A stretch of DNA of 64,000 bases from NCBI GenBank assembly GCA_030068145.1, contig JAPJBO010000010.1, positions 1-64,000 on the forward strand. The letters run 5' to 3'. Position 1 is the stretch's first letter, and each line of letters opens with the position of its first letter. The notes beneath the pieces were generated by a model, which saw nothing but the letters and a program-made list of their open reading frames with translations, did no database searches and was not told the origin of the DNA. Source of the DNA: Diplonema papillatum. Lineage: Eukaryota > Euglenozoa > Diplonemea > Diplonemida > Diplonemidae. Position numbers and translations under genes: made by a program. Shown one piece after another: positions 32,494 to 42,975 of this stretch.

Positions 32494-35107
32494 TCAGTTT
32501 GTGTGACGTGCTTTTTTCGGCCGCTTTGCATCTGCGCCTTGTAACCTTCCCTTCTCCCGATCTTTACCACCTTTTCCGTTGTTTTTCTTGTCTCTATCTG
32601 GTGCACCTCGTGAGGGTTTGCTTTTAGCCTTATGAGGTTGCTCTGCGACCGGCTGCCGGTTCTTGCCAACCCAGTTGAGAGGATGCTTTGCAGGGTTGAA
32701 CGCGTAGTTCGAAAAGGTGACGCTAATCTTGTCCTCACCAGGTTGCAACGAAGTGTCGTGGAAGTGAATCAAAGCGGCAACGGCATCTTGTATTTCAGCA
32801 AAATCGACGACGCCTCGATACATGACCTGTTTCGTTGTTGTCTCGTTTCTGGTCGTGGCAGAGGAAAGTCGACAGGGGGTAACGGTAATCCAGTACCACT
32901 GAGATGTGTGCAAAATGTCGAAAACTGGAGGGAGAACATACCGCGATCTTTCGCTTACGACCTGGCTGTTGTGGATCTGCATCCGATGCGGTATTCTCTT
33001 GTTCAACAACACCAGCGCCGAGTGCACGGAACTCTGAGAAAGGCTCCAAAAGAGCTTCATCGACCACCGAGTCTCCCTCTGTCCAAAACCGCGCTGGGAG
33101 ATTGTCCAAAAAGAGAGACGTGGAAGGTGGGTGAGTATTCTTGAACAGTTCTTCGCGGGGATAATTCAAACCAAAGCGATGCGGCCCATTCAGACTCTCT
33201 CGGTAATACGGATCTTCCGTATTAGAAGGAACAAGCCTGTTCTTGTTGCTCGAGCGAACCACTCGTAGTTTGGCTCCGTACGCAGGGCAACCATGTAGTT
33301 TTTCAGTGGCATTCGTAACTGCATCTGCAGTGCGAAGCTGCACCAGAGCCTGTCCTTGTGGGTCGCCGCGCTCGCCCCCAGTTGCTACTTTGATGACTTT
33401 CACACGCATCACGTCGCCGTATACTCCCAACAAACACTGAATGGAAGAAATCGAAAACAGCATCTCGCAGGTTTCCGCATCACGCGCATCTGTCATACCC
33501 GCAAGAAGCAGCACCGTTCCCGTTCCCGTAGTGTAGTCCCATTCGAGGTCATTGTTTGCAGGAATGTCAACATCAGCTCGCTTCGAATGCTCCATCGTTA
33601 GGTGCATCGTGTCTTCGAATATGCTTTTTCCATTGAGATTCTTGATACAGTCAAGAGCTTCTTCGTGCGAGCTCATGATTATCCATCCTTGTGAAAAGAG
33701 AGAGCGGCCTTTCTGCTCAATTTTTATCTTCAGTGGCGTCCCGTAGCGCGATACAACCTCGCTCAAGATCGAGACGTTCAACTCTTTCGAAGGATCTTCG
33801 TACACTTGAAAGTATATAGCTCTGCTATTCGGATCGACTGGAAGCGGGGGCGGTGGAGGAGGCGGTGGAATGGCTTCGTCTGGGTGCCCCATTTTGACGG
33901 GCACCTCCAGCGTGTCGTTAGGGGCAGGTGCAGTTGTTGGTGGAGGGGGTGGCACATGCGATAAAGAATACTTATCGTTCGCTGAGTGCTCATGTGGATA
34001 TACACAGTCTGGTGCTGCTCCATGAAAAGCATCAACTTGTGTCCCAACCGGGGCCGGCACTGGCACGAAGTCGCCGTGGTTATCCGCAAAATGGGACAAA
34101 TTGTGTCTGTCTCTGTCGCCATAATGCAGGGACATGTCATTTGCCGATTCTCGTAATATAGATGTAGACGGCAAGTGGTTCCGGTGGTGGTCAACCGCAC
34201 GAACAGCGCTCGCCATGCCTGAGTTGACAACCGCCTCACCGAAGATTGCAGCGGGTTCTTCTTCTACGGGCCTTCCGATAGGAATATGCTCACGATAAGC
34301 ATAGCCCTGTATTGAATGTGTATGTGCTTGGGGCGTAGACCTGCCAACAAACGGCATTTCTGCTCTGGGCTGAGTAAATTGCGCGGGCGGAAAGGCAGAA
34401 GGAGGTTTAGAGGAGCCGTGGCTTGCTTCGACTCGAAGTGGATCTTGTCCTCGAACACCGTGTGTTTCGTCATACGTGGGGTGTAGCAGTGGAGCCGTTT
34501 CAAGGTGAAAGCCTTCAGTGGCAGGTGGTCCTTCGTATGCCACATATTGCTCATGCGATATGTGCGGGAGGACAGACGATTGTTCTGCGGCGGCTGGCGC
34601 AGGACTCTGCTGACTCTGGAAGTAGCCAATGGCTGATCCATTAGCGTCATACGGACCGGGGCCTGTCAAGGCGTCGTGAGGCTGGCGGGGTTCCAATGGA
34701 TGTGAAGAGATAATGTCTGGCAGGTGACCATCTGCTTCGGGTTCTTTCTGGTGGTCCGCCTCCGTGTACGTCCCAGTCGATGATGCAGAAAGCTCTACCC
34801 CCCGCTTCTGGCTGCCGTCAGCAACAGCTATACGTATCGCATCGTGGTACCCTTCAACTTGCATTCCTTCGAACGCCTCAAGAGCTGGTTCCACAAACCT
34901 TTTTTGCATTACGACGCTAGCGCAGCTGCTGACTGTCTTTACCTGGGGCCGAAGCATTATAACCTTCTCCCAGCCGATATCAAACGCTTCGAACAACGCC
35001 ATGACATCTCTCTTTTCGTAGTCATTCGGGAAACCTCCAATGAATACGCGGACACATGTTGCTGGGCGGGAGGCACCTGGGCGGTTGGACCCTGCGCTGA
35101 CGTCCAT
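32494..35107 (-). CDS. PTB / hnRNP L-type splicing regulator with four RRMs, about 832 aa
   Basis: Two exons: 35107-32942 and 32826-32494, joined by a 115-bp GTATGT..CAG intron in phase 0 inside the last RRM. RRM1 is at about residues 18-98 (CVRVFIGGFPNDYEKRDV), RRM2 at about 427-510 (RAIYFQVY...), RRM3 at about 529-640 (GTVLLLAGMTD... with a long first helix region, GQALVQL) and RRM4 at about 664-790 (TSLFLDNLPARFW...VMYRGVVDFAE). The diverged RNP motifs and order match the PTB/hnRNP-L family, which binds pyrimidine- or CA-rich RNA and regulates splicing and mRNA fate. Unusually, ~330 residues rich in Pro, His and Gln, ending in poly-proline runs, separate RRM1 from RRM2. The C-terminus is Lys-rich. 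Probably nuclear. Confidence 0.85.
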
Positions 35108-35560
35108 GTTAGTTCCTCAAACCCTACTTTGCAAGCTCCCCGCGCCAATTGTGGCACTGAACGCGCTGCTTTTGGAGGTTATTATTATACAGGTTCGAGT
35201 GCTACCAATGCTCGAAAATTCGAGTTTAAGAAAAGGGCACCCAGTGCTTCCAAATGAAGTACCTCAAGTCGACCAGTTGCACTGTTGCACAACTGAAAAG
35301 GAGAGGAAAGGAAACATTTCGCACGAACGAGGCAGGCAATGGCTGCGTAAACGAAGGAAAGTACTCTCGAACGTGAGCTTTGCGTCGTTAAGCGGCAAGA
35401 TTAAGATTAACAACGATGCCGTGTGTGTCACATAACCATACAACCATCTTCTGCTTGAGGGGAAGTAGCCTTGGGAGCCTGCAGCGCAATGTTGTGAGAC
35501 TGACAGAGTTCTGTCAACTCGGCCTGTGAGTTGGTTGTTTCCGGTGTTCTATGTCAACCA

Positions 35561-36187
35561 TCACAAGGTAGGGTGATAGGTTCTGAGAGTGCTCGTCTGA
35601 ATGACGATGCAAAATGGTTAGTCATGACAGCCATAACACAGTGAGGCATACCTGAAGACTGTCTCTCACATCATCACCCAACCTGTACTTCTCAAAGAGT
35701 TGAGAAAACAGCTTCTCTTCGTTGTCTTGGTATTCCGTCAGAATTCTAGGAACAGCAGGCAGGTTGCCGGGGTTGTATCGTATGTAGAACAAAAGGAGGC
35801 GTGCATGCCACAAGTTACCTGTTTTGTGTTTCCGGCGATAGTCGCACAGACAGATATCTGTAACGGCGTTCTTTTGATTGATGCTCGATATTTCTAGTGG
35901 CTCAGAGTTGCTGCTGATCTGCTGCTTGCTCTGCGAATGCTGAGCGAGGTTCTGATGGGGCTGATGGGCCAATGACGGGACGAAGAATGATGACTTTCGG
36001 GTGGAGAATGTAGGGGCAATAGGTTGGTCGTGGGGAGGGGTGGACCCACCCACACCCGAGAGAGATGTCTACCCACCATCATGGCTCCTATGGCGTGAAT
36101 CATGCCAAAAGCCAGTCCAAGTGCGCCTGGTCGCATATATGTGCCGCCAGTTTGTGTGAGCGGAGGTAAGCCTGCTGACGGATCCAT
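35561..36187 (-). CDS. Small protein of unknown function, about 148 aa (three exons)
   Basis: Exons inferred at 36187-36077, 35951-35652 and 35596-35561; all junctions are phase 0 (GTGGGT..CAG and GTATGC..CAG). The N-terminal exon holds a short hydrophobic stretch (GALGLAFGMIHAIGAMM) that could be a membrane anchor. The C-terminal half contains FYIRYNPGNLPAVPRILTEY followed by EEKLFSQLFEKYRLG; short 'YNP..L..V..IL..Y.g.E..LF..L..KY' segments of this kind occur in many protist proteins, often near the end, but the function is not known. The alternative is that only the middle exon is right. 35108-35560 shows no gene. Confidence 0.5.
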
Positions 36188-36299
36188 TCAGTTTGGTCGT
36201 GCTGTCCTACTAGATGGAGTGTCTGACCAGAGCCTACCGCTCCAGCTATCTTCCGTGACTGGTTCAATTCCCTACGGTTTGTACTCGTTGGTGTAGTCG

Positions 36300-36580
36300 C
36301 TCTCTCTGTTTCTCAGGTGGCCAACTGTTCTGCGACGAGTCCGGCAGCATCGTGCGCAGACGTGCACGATGCCTCTCGGTAGCACCATTCCGCATCGTAA
36401 GAACTTCGTTTGTCGGCCCCTTCGTCTGCCACGTTGATGCTGCCTCTCGCAAGAGATGCTCATCTTGTTCGCGTTGTCTTAAGCTGGCCACCACATAGCA
36501 GAGGTGTCCAAAACCACCAGCAAAGCCGCCTACCAGAGAGAGAAGATACACATGGGGAGTGCAGCCAGTGGGACAGGTTG
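36300..36580 (-). other. Possible orphan exon encoding a membrane segment
   Basis: A minus-strand open segment reads HVYLLSLVGGFAGGFGHLCY... followed by a charged helix (SLRQREQDEHLLREAAS). It has no ATG in frame and no clear splice partner. It may be an exon of an unrecognised gene or chance. The rest of 36188-37095 shows nothing I can call. Confidence 0.25.
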
Positions 36581-37095
36581 TGGCCCCTGGCTCGGGTGAA
36601 TTTTCCCGTCAGCTGCGCGATGCTAGTAGTAAAATGATGAGCCTCATGAGGGGAGGAAATCGTTTTTCCGTGATAAATGCTGAGAGAATTAGGATGCATC
36701 CGAGCATTCGGGGACGGAGGAAAATTGTTCCGCTTTTTAGAGTTATAGTTCGCTTAAGAATCCGGGATTCTTAAGGATTGAATGAAAGCCGGTGAGCCGG
36801 CTGCTCAGGAACCCCCAACAGCCACTTCTTCGTAACACAAAATTCGGAAACGCTCATGCGGTTCGTTTGTTCACCAAGAATATATATATGTTTTGGCGGG
36901 GGAAAAAGCATTGGAGCAAGAACCCATATACCGCCGGAAGGCTCCACGGTGTGTGCATCAGCGCCGGAAGGTCCACAGGTACAAAAGCCGCCGGCTTACA
37001 AATCAAAGTTCGGTGCGTGGGGCGCAAACGCCGACCAGAACAACACGGCTTCCGCTAGACTCGCAAATGATGCGTCCTAACACGCATGTAAGGGC

Positions 37096-38155
37096 TGGCT
37101 ATTTTTTATTTTTGGCTCGCGCTCGCGCGCGCCCGAATTTTTGCGAAAGTTTGAAAAAAAAAATAGTTGGGAAAAAAAATAGTTTGTGCAGGGTCGACAT
37201 GACAACTCGGACGACTCCGCCACTTCTGGTCACCTGGACCACTTCCGGCACTCGGAAATTTTTGAGTTATCTCGGACGCCAAAGTCCCCGCCTGGGAATA
37301 CCTACGGCTGCACTGGCGCAACACTGCTACATAGGAAGGAAGGTAGGGAAACGAGAACTGCTTGCAAGCGAGCCGGATGAGCCTGTGCTCTGTTTGTGTG
37401 GAAAGCCATCTAACTGCGATTGACTGAGGCTGAGGGGCGAAGAAGAACCCCTTGTGTTGTGAGACTGTACCTGGCCCGGAATCTGGGGTCATGGGACGAT
37501 GGGCCGTACTACTGCTGGCACTGGGCTCGTGAGCTTGCCCATCCTTTTGGACGCATCTGCCACACTGTGGGCACCTTCTAGGCTGTGGAACTGCTTATTC
37601 GCAGTGTTTCCTTCCAGTTTCCTGGCATCTGTAATGAACTTCACGAAGCCGGGAGCGTCGACACTCGTTGCACAGATTCATGCTCAGTGGAGTACTCTTC
37701 TCCCTGTTGCGAAAGCAGGATCCCTACCGACAGCGTAGGAGAGGAATAACCCCCGACAGCCACTAGGATGGCAACCACCGGTGGCCACCCATGATGGTTG
37801 CCCAACCATGCTCCGAGTCTTCTGCAAACCCGAGCACTTCCCCTGGGGATGCATCTGTGCGAGGTCCTTCAGCAATCGAGAGGTCCAAAGCAAGCAGCCA
37901 TGTGCCAAAAGACACAAACTGGATCCATCGACGCCAACTTCACATCTGTGATCTCTCTCCACGTCCGCTTCTACGTATCTCGTTGGCTTCATGGGAACCA
38001 CGGGAAGTCCATGTGGACTCGCTGTTCATCAGCAAATCCCCAGCAACGGTGTACCATGTGCCTGCTGGTCTTGTCTTTTAGATACTTTGTCCAAAACCCG
38101 CAAACCCGCAAATCCGGGTTTGCGGGTTTGCGGGTGTCCAAAAATAGTCAGCCCT
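37096..38155. mobile_element. Possible non-autonomous DNA transposon with inverted termini
   Basis: AGGGCTGGCTATTTTT at about 37096 and, inverted, AGGGCTGACTATTTTT at about 38140-38155 face each other about 1.06 kb apart. Next to the right end is a perfect palindromic block built from TTTGCGGG (17-bp arms, 6-bp loop, about 38097-38136). No transposase lies inside. I could not find a convincing target-site duplication, so the call is tentative; hAT-like elements are one possibility. Confidence 0.4.
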
Positions 38156-38161
38156 AATACG

Positions 38162-39821
38162 TCACCTCACGATTTCAGCACGTTGGTTAGAAGATTTGTA
38201 AATCAAAGGCGCACCTTTGTGTAAAGCGTCGACAACGTCAGCTCTGGCAGCCAAGGCAGCTTTTGAGTGTACCTCATTTTCCACGGGAGCTGATGATGAC
38301 GAGGTGACTTGTGGGTTGAATGAGGGCTGCTGAGACCCTTTTGGTGCCGATGCAGAGACAGCACTAGAAGGCGCGGTGACTGGAGTTGCAATAGACACTT
38401 TCTGCGGCATCGAGGGACTGGAGGCGCTAGAGGAAACGGACATTGGCGAATAATTTGGCACCGTCTTCCCGTCGACGCTTCGCCTCACGCCGGCTGTCGC
38501 GAACAGCAGCTTCAGAATTCTTCCCTCGTCGACATCGTCCCTAGCTGCGCCTCGAAGTATTTCCGCAATGCTGTCTTCATTCTTCGGAAGCTGCTGCAAC
38601 AGTCTCGCTGCTGGTTCTTGCAGAGTTGCAAGTACTTCGGCTCGCGAAATCTGCTGCCCCACGGGACTGTCCAAGTACTTCGTGAGTGTCCGCACAAGAA
38701 GCATTCGACAGTCGGTCGTGACGTACCGCATTATTGATAGCTCGCTTGGAGTTTTAAGCTGGCTATTCAGCACGTCATGCCACAGGATTTTAAGATCAAC
38801 AGCAATTTTGACAAGCCGCCCAGCAATAGATGTGGCCTCACTTTGAAGCTGCGAGTGCTCGAGTTCCAAATAGATAACATGTATCCTGCGATAAAAATAT
38901 TGCATTGCCTCCGATAGCTCTGGGGAGGCGCGGCACAGAGAGTCCGCCCCGACGGGAGCCCTGGCTGCACCTCCTGTCACAATGTAATTTAATGTTGTCT
39001 CCCTGAGATTGACCTGACTCTTCAAGCGTGCAAACTGTACATCCAGCTCCTTCCGCGCATCGCCCTGTGCATAGCCGATCTCGTCTTGAAGCACTGACAA
39101 GTTCTTCTTCATCCCTTTGACTCGCCTAGACAGCTCTTTTAGAATCTTTTCCTTTATCTCGTCAGGCAGGCCCATGAGCTCATTTTCTCCGCCATTGGCA
39201 GCAACCTCTTTGTCAAACGCGGTAATTGAGTCGGAAACGACGTCCTTGTAATACTGCGTTTCCGTCGCGCGCTTCGAGAGGTGCAGTTCGTCGTCCGGCT
39301 GAATACCAAGCTTGTCGAACGGGATGTTGTCGGACAACTCGCGGCCTTTGAACGAGAGCACCTAATTGTAAATATTGTACGGATGCGCGCATTTCGAGAG
39401 CTTCTGCCCATCAGCAGTGAGTATCACTTGAGAATCTCCAATGTGTGTCGGATTCTTGAATTGACAATGAGTAGCTTGCTTACCGTTGTCGATCGAGCTA
39501 GTCGGTTCGTGAGCAAGTGGGGTTTGTAGCGACTGACAAGTCTCCAGTCGCCCAGTCCGCAGCACCACTTCCTCACCCACAGAGCATTCGATGACACACA
39601 ATTGTAGCAGCATTTGCTGGTCTTGCGTGTCCGACAAGACCCTGCTGAGTGAGCATATTCACCGGGCATACCTGCTTCGACACGGGAACGCCCGAGCTCT
39701 CTGCCAACTTTGGCTTGAGCATCGCTGCTGTTACTGTATTGATGTCGCCCTTCACTTCTAGAGAGTACTTTTTGCCTGAGTCGGTCACCACCAGTAAGAA
39801 CCATCTTGATTGTTCACTCAT
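38162..39821 (-). CDS. Ubiquitin-like (UBL) domain protein, about 449 aa
   Basis: Exon 1 is 39821-39672 (ATG, MSEQSRWFLLVV) and exon 2 is 39361-38162, joined by a 310-bp GTATGC..TTAG intron, phase 0. Together they make an N-terminal ubiquitin-like fold (residues about 7-80): FLLVVTDSGKKYSLEV, an amphipathic helix, then SFKGRELSDNIPFDKLGIQ and DDELHL, matching the ubiquitin pattern with K-G-R-x-L. The middle (about 90-310) is helical with YFYRRIHVIYLELEHSQLQ and a DIDEGRILKLLFATAG-like segment. The last ~110 residues are Ser/Pro/Ala-rich and probably disordered. No diglycine processing site is present, so the UBL is an integral docking domain, as in proteasome shuttle or chaperone cofactors. 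No named orthologue. Confidence 0.7.
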
Positions 39822-40848
39822 TTCGTAGAAAGAACCCCACCCTACCCTCACCCTAACTGGTTCAAAACCAACCGCCCACCCGGACCTAGACCATCTTGCG
39901 GTTGGATAATGCCGTGTGCCTCAGTTCAAGGTTAGGGGTGTATTCTTGGGCCCACGTTTTACCTCTTGTGTACATGGGCTTCGGTGGGAAAATTCTGCCG
40001 CATGGCCTTTCGCGTCGGAAAAGGGTGAGCTGTTGCACCAGCGCTGCCAGCAATCCCTAACACTAAGCGTTGTCAGCGATCTCTGACACATTGGCGTGAT
40101 CGTCTCCATCGCACCTGCGGCCAGTGCCTTTTCTCTTGCACGATGCCTCCCACGTCGACGTCGCTTGCGGAATTCTTATATTTTTCAGCACCTGCAAGAT
40201 GCCTAGTGTTGCGCTCCTCGGAGGCTGCTCTTAGAGACAGATGGTAACGTCACTGTGCTCTTTTTGTGGTCCTTTTCCGCATTCATGCATTTGATGTGCC
40301 TCCCCTGGCAACGAAGTGTATCCCTCCCGACCAGCCGTTTCCTTGCGTGCTATCACACTCAAGTTCGGGAAGCCGGCGTTGTAGTATTCCTGACAAAAGC
40401 CCTGAAACGCACCAATGGGACACTGCTGTCCGAAGGTCACCAGAACTGCATTGATGCGACATGATCAAGACAAGCAAAAGAAGCGTTTGAGCAAATGAAA
40501 GAACGCAAAGCAACTCCGCGTTGAAAAGAGTGCAGATATATCCAGATGAGAACGGTGATGATCAATCAAACCAGACAACAAACAATCTGGGACTCATAGG
40601 TTGGCAGCTTGTCGATGGTACACTGTTGCATCGATATAAAGCAGGGGAAGAAAACGTCTCAGCACCATGACTGCTGGCAATCGTACCTGCAAGAATCGGA
40701 AAGGGGGCAGAACCATCACTGTTCACGTGACTCCGCGCATCGTCCCTGATTTTAAAGGCTAACCCAGGACTGCCGTATGTCCTCGCTCCCATATTCCAGC
40801 TTGCAATTGCATCAAAGCGAGCACGTCGTGTGTATTGTAAGAAACGGG
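39822..40848. other. No gene supported; degenerate CCCTAA-like tract
   Basis: A CCCCACCCTACCCTCACCC-type stretch at about 39835-39862 resembles degenerate telomere-type repeats. Frames at 40231-40852 have no recognisable domains. One of them starts at an ATGA overlapping the HSP70 stop and is most likely 3' UTR. Confidence 0.4.
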
Positions 40849-42975
40849 TCATTTTCTTCGCTTAGACACTTCAGGTTTGCTTTTCTCATCATCGGCTTTC
40901 CGCTTTTTACTAGGTTTTTCACTCGAGTCAGAGAGCTTCTCGTCCTTCGGAACTGGAGATTGGGCAAGAGTCTTCTCAGCATGGTTACTTTTTGTTCCGT
41001 CCTTTTGCTTCTTTAGCTTTTTCTTTGCAATGGTCTCCGAGTCTGAGTCGTCAGCATCCTCACCTTCATCGTCGTCGTCTGCAGGTTCGTCTTCTTCGCT
41101 TTCTTCGTCCGAATCTGGTGAAATTGCCGCAAGCTTTTCCTTCAGTTTGTTGAGCCGCAAGATCGATTGTTCAGCAGCCTCTGCAGGCGGTTCCGGGTTC
41201 TCGTCGAGCCACGCCGAGACTTTTTCGACCATATCTTCGAAAGGGGCCAGCCTTTTCTTTTCCTCAGAGTCCTCGGTGCTCTCTTTGATCTTCTCAAATT
41301 TCTGCCGCAGAGAGTCAACAAGGCGTTCAATGTGATTCCGCTGAGCGAGAGCGTTGAGCTGTTCTTGGTCCTTGACACGAAACCTTTCAGCATCTTTAAT
41401 CATTTTATCGATATCGGCCTGCGAAAGCTTTGAGTCCGAGGCGACGCTTATCGTCTTCGCTCCGGACCTGATGCTTTTGTCCATAGCTGTGACAGTAAGA
41501 AGCCCATTCGCGTCGATGGCAAATTTCACCTTGATGTCTGGCACTCCTTTCTTCGCCTTTCGAATGGGCCTGATAGAGAACTCGCCAAGTTGATGGTTCT
41601 GCTTTGTCACGGGGCGCTCGCCTTCGAACACTTTGATGTCAACATGATCTTGGTTGTTAACCGTTGTAGTGTAACTGCGCGAAGCCTCTCGTGGGATGCG
41701 TGAGTTCCGTGAGATTATGACGTCCATCTTTCCCCCGTCAACCTCAATGCCAACTGACAGCGGTGTCACATCGATGAGAATGAGACCTCCTGTTTTCTCC
41801 GACTTCTGTTCCTCACAACCTGACAAAATCGACGCTTGTACCGCTGCACCGTACGCAATAGCATCATCAGGGTTAATCGAATGGTTCAGCGCCTTTCCAC
41901 CAAAGAACTCGGAGACCACTTGCTGCACCTTCGGTATCCGCGACGAGCCGCCGACCATTACTATTTCGTCAATCTTCGTCTTTTCAAGCGACGCATCCGA
42001 CAACACCTTCTTAACACACGCGATGCACGCCTTGAAATACTTCGAGCACAACTCCTCAAACTTCGCACGGGTCAACGTGTGACTGAAGTCGTCGCCTCCA
42101 AGAAAGTCCTCTAACACGATCTCATGCGCCGACGAAAAACTTAACGCACACTTCGCGTGCTCAGCGGCCTTCCTTAATTTACGGACAACCTTATCGTTGT
42201 TGGTGACATCTTTGCCCGTCTTTTGTTGTATGACGTCTATCATATGCTTCACAATCTCGCGATCGAAGTCTTGTCCACCAAGGTGCGTGTCTCCGGCTGT
42301 TGATTTCACTTCGAAAATGCCGTTGTCAATACCGACAACTGTAACGTCAAAAGTACCACCACCAAGGTCGAAAACCAATACATTGACTTCGTCGTCATTC
42401 TTCTTATCCAGACCGTATGCCAATGCTGCGGCTGTTGGTTCGTTGATGACACGCAGAACCTGCAGCCCGGCGACTTCGCCAGCAGCTTTGGTGCGTTCTC
42501 GCTGGCCATCGTTAAAGTAGGCAGGAACTGTAATGACCGCCTTTTTCACCTTTTTGCCTACAAATGCCTCAGCTGTTTCCTTCAGCTTCTGCAACAGCAA
42601 CCCACTGACCTGCTCAGGCGGCAGAACCTTTTTCTCACCTTGCAACTCCAACTCAAAGGCGCACAGCCCGCTTCCCGACTGTGCCACAACTTTGAAAGGC
42701 CACGTTGGCATGTCATCCTTCAGCTCTGGTGCGTCGAGCCTTTTTCCAATCAAGCGTTTTGCATCATACAAGACGTTGCTGCTCACCTTTGTAAGAAGGT
42801 TCTTCGCGCTCTCACCGATGACGTGCGAGCCGTCTGCATTAAACGCAACGACACTGGGGGTTGTGCGGTTGCCGAACTGATTGGGAATCACCTCGACTCG
42901 GTGCTGTCTCCAAACCGCCACACAACTATATGTAGTTCCCAGATCGATGCCAATCGCGCCTTCATATTCTTCCAT
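40849..42975 (-). CDS. HSP70 chaperone with acidic, nuclear-targeting tail, 708 aa
   Basis: An intronless ATG-to-TGA frame. The nucleotide-binding domain carries GIDLGTTYSCVAVW (residues 8-21), the DLGGGTFDVTVV phosphate motif near 200 and GGSSRIPKVQ near 340; the substrate-binding domain begins at about 395 (LIDVTPLSVGIEVDGGKMD). There is no signal or transit peptide, so this is a cytosolic/nuclear HSP70. The lid is followed by an acidic stretch (SDEESEEDEPADDDDEGED) and two lysine-rich clusters (KKKLKKQKD; KPSKKRKADDEKSK...SKRRK) instead of the usual GGMP region and terminal EEVD. EEVD normally binds TPR cochaperones, so these contacts should be absent; the tail looks like a nuclear or nucleolar signal. 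Catalytic residues look intact. Confidence 0.95.
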   Translation of the reverse strand: MEEYEGAIGIDLGTTYSCVAVWRQHRVEVIPNQFGNRTTPSVVAFNADGSHVIGESAKNLLTKVSSNVLYDAKRLIGKRLDAPELKDDMPTWPFKVVAQSGSGLCAFELELQGEKKVLPPEQVSGLLLQKLKETAEAFVGKKVKKAVITVPAYFNDGQRERTKAAGEVAGLQVLRVINEPTAAALAYGLDKKNDDEVNVLVFDLGGGTFDVTVVGIDNGIFEVKSTAGDTHLGGQDFDREIVKHMIDVIQQKTGKDVTNNDKVVRKLRKAAEHAKCALSFSSAHEIVLEDFLGGDDFSHTLTRAKFEELCSKYFKACIACVKKVLSDASLEKTKIDEIVMVGGSSRIPKVQQVVSEFFGGKALNHSINPDDAIAYGAAVQASILSGCEEQKSEKTGGLILIDVTPLSVGIEVDGGKMDVIISRNSRIPREASRSYTTTVNNQDHVDIKVFEGERPVTKQNHQLGEFSIRPIRKAKKGVPDIKVKFAIDANGLLTVTAMDKSIRSGAKTISVASDSKLSQADIDKMIKDAERFRVKDQEQLNALAQRNHIERLVDSLRQKFEKIKESTEDSEEKKRLAPFEDMVEKVSAWLDENPEPPAEAAEQSILRLNKLKEKLAAISPDSDEESEEDEPADDDDEGEDADDSDSETIAKKKLKKQKDGTKSNHAEKTLAQSPVPKDEKLSDSSEKPSKKRKADDEKSKPEVSKRRK

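Noticed and set aside
36210-36295. tRNA gene suggested by GGTTCAATTCC
   Set aside because: Only the B-box matches; no T-stem, D-arm or acceptor stem can be folded.
39362-39640. Extra UBL exon reading VILTADGQKLSK inside the UBL intron
   Set aside because: Joining exon 1 directly to the frame at 39361 already gives a full ubiquitin-like pattern; adding the segment would disrupt it.
39835-39862. Telomere end
   Set aside because: Only a short degenerate CCCTAA-like run with genes on both sides.
40562-40852. Second minus-strand gene starting at an ATGA overlap with the HSP70 stop
   Set aside because: No domain and no reason for stop-start coupling in a eukaryotic gene; more likely 3' UTR.
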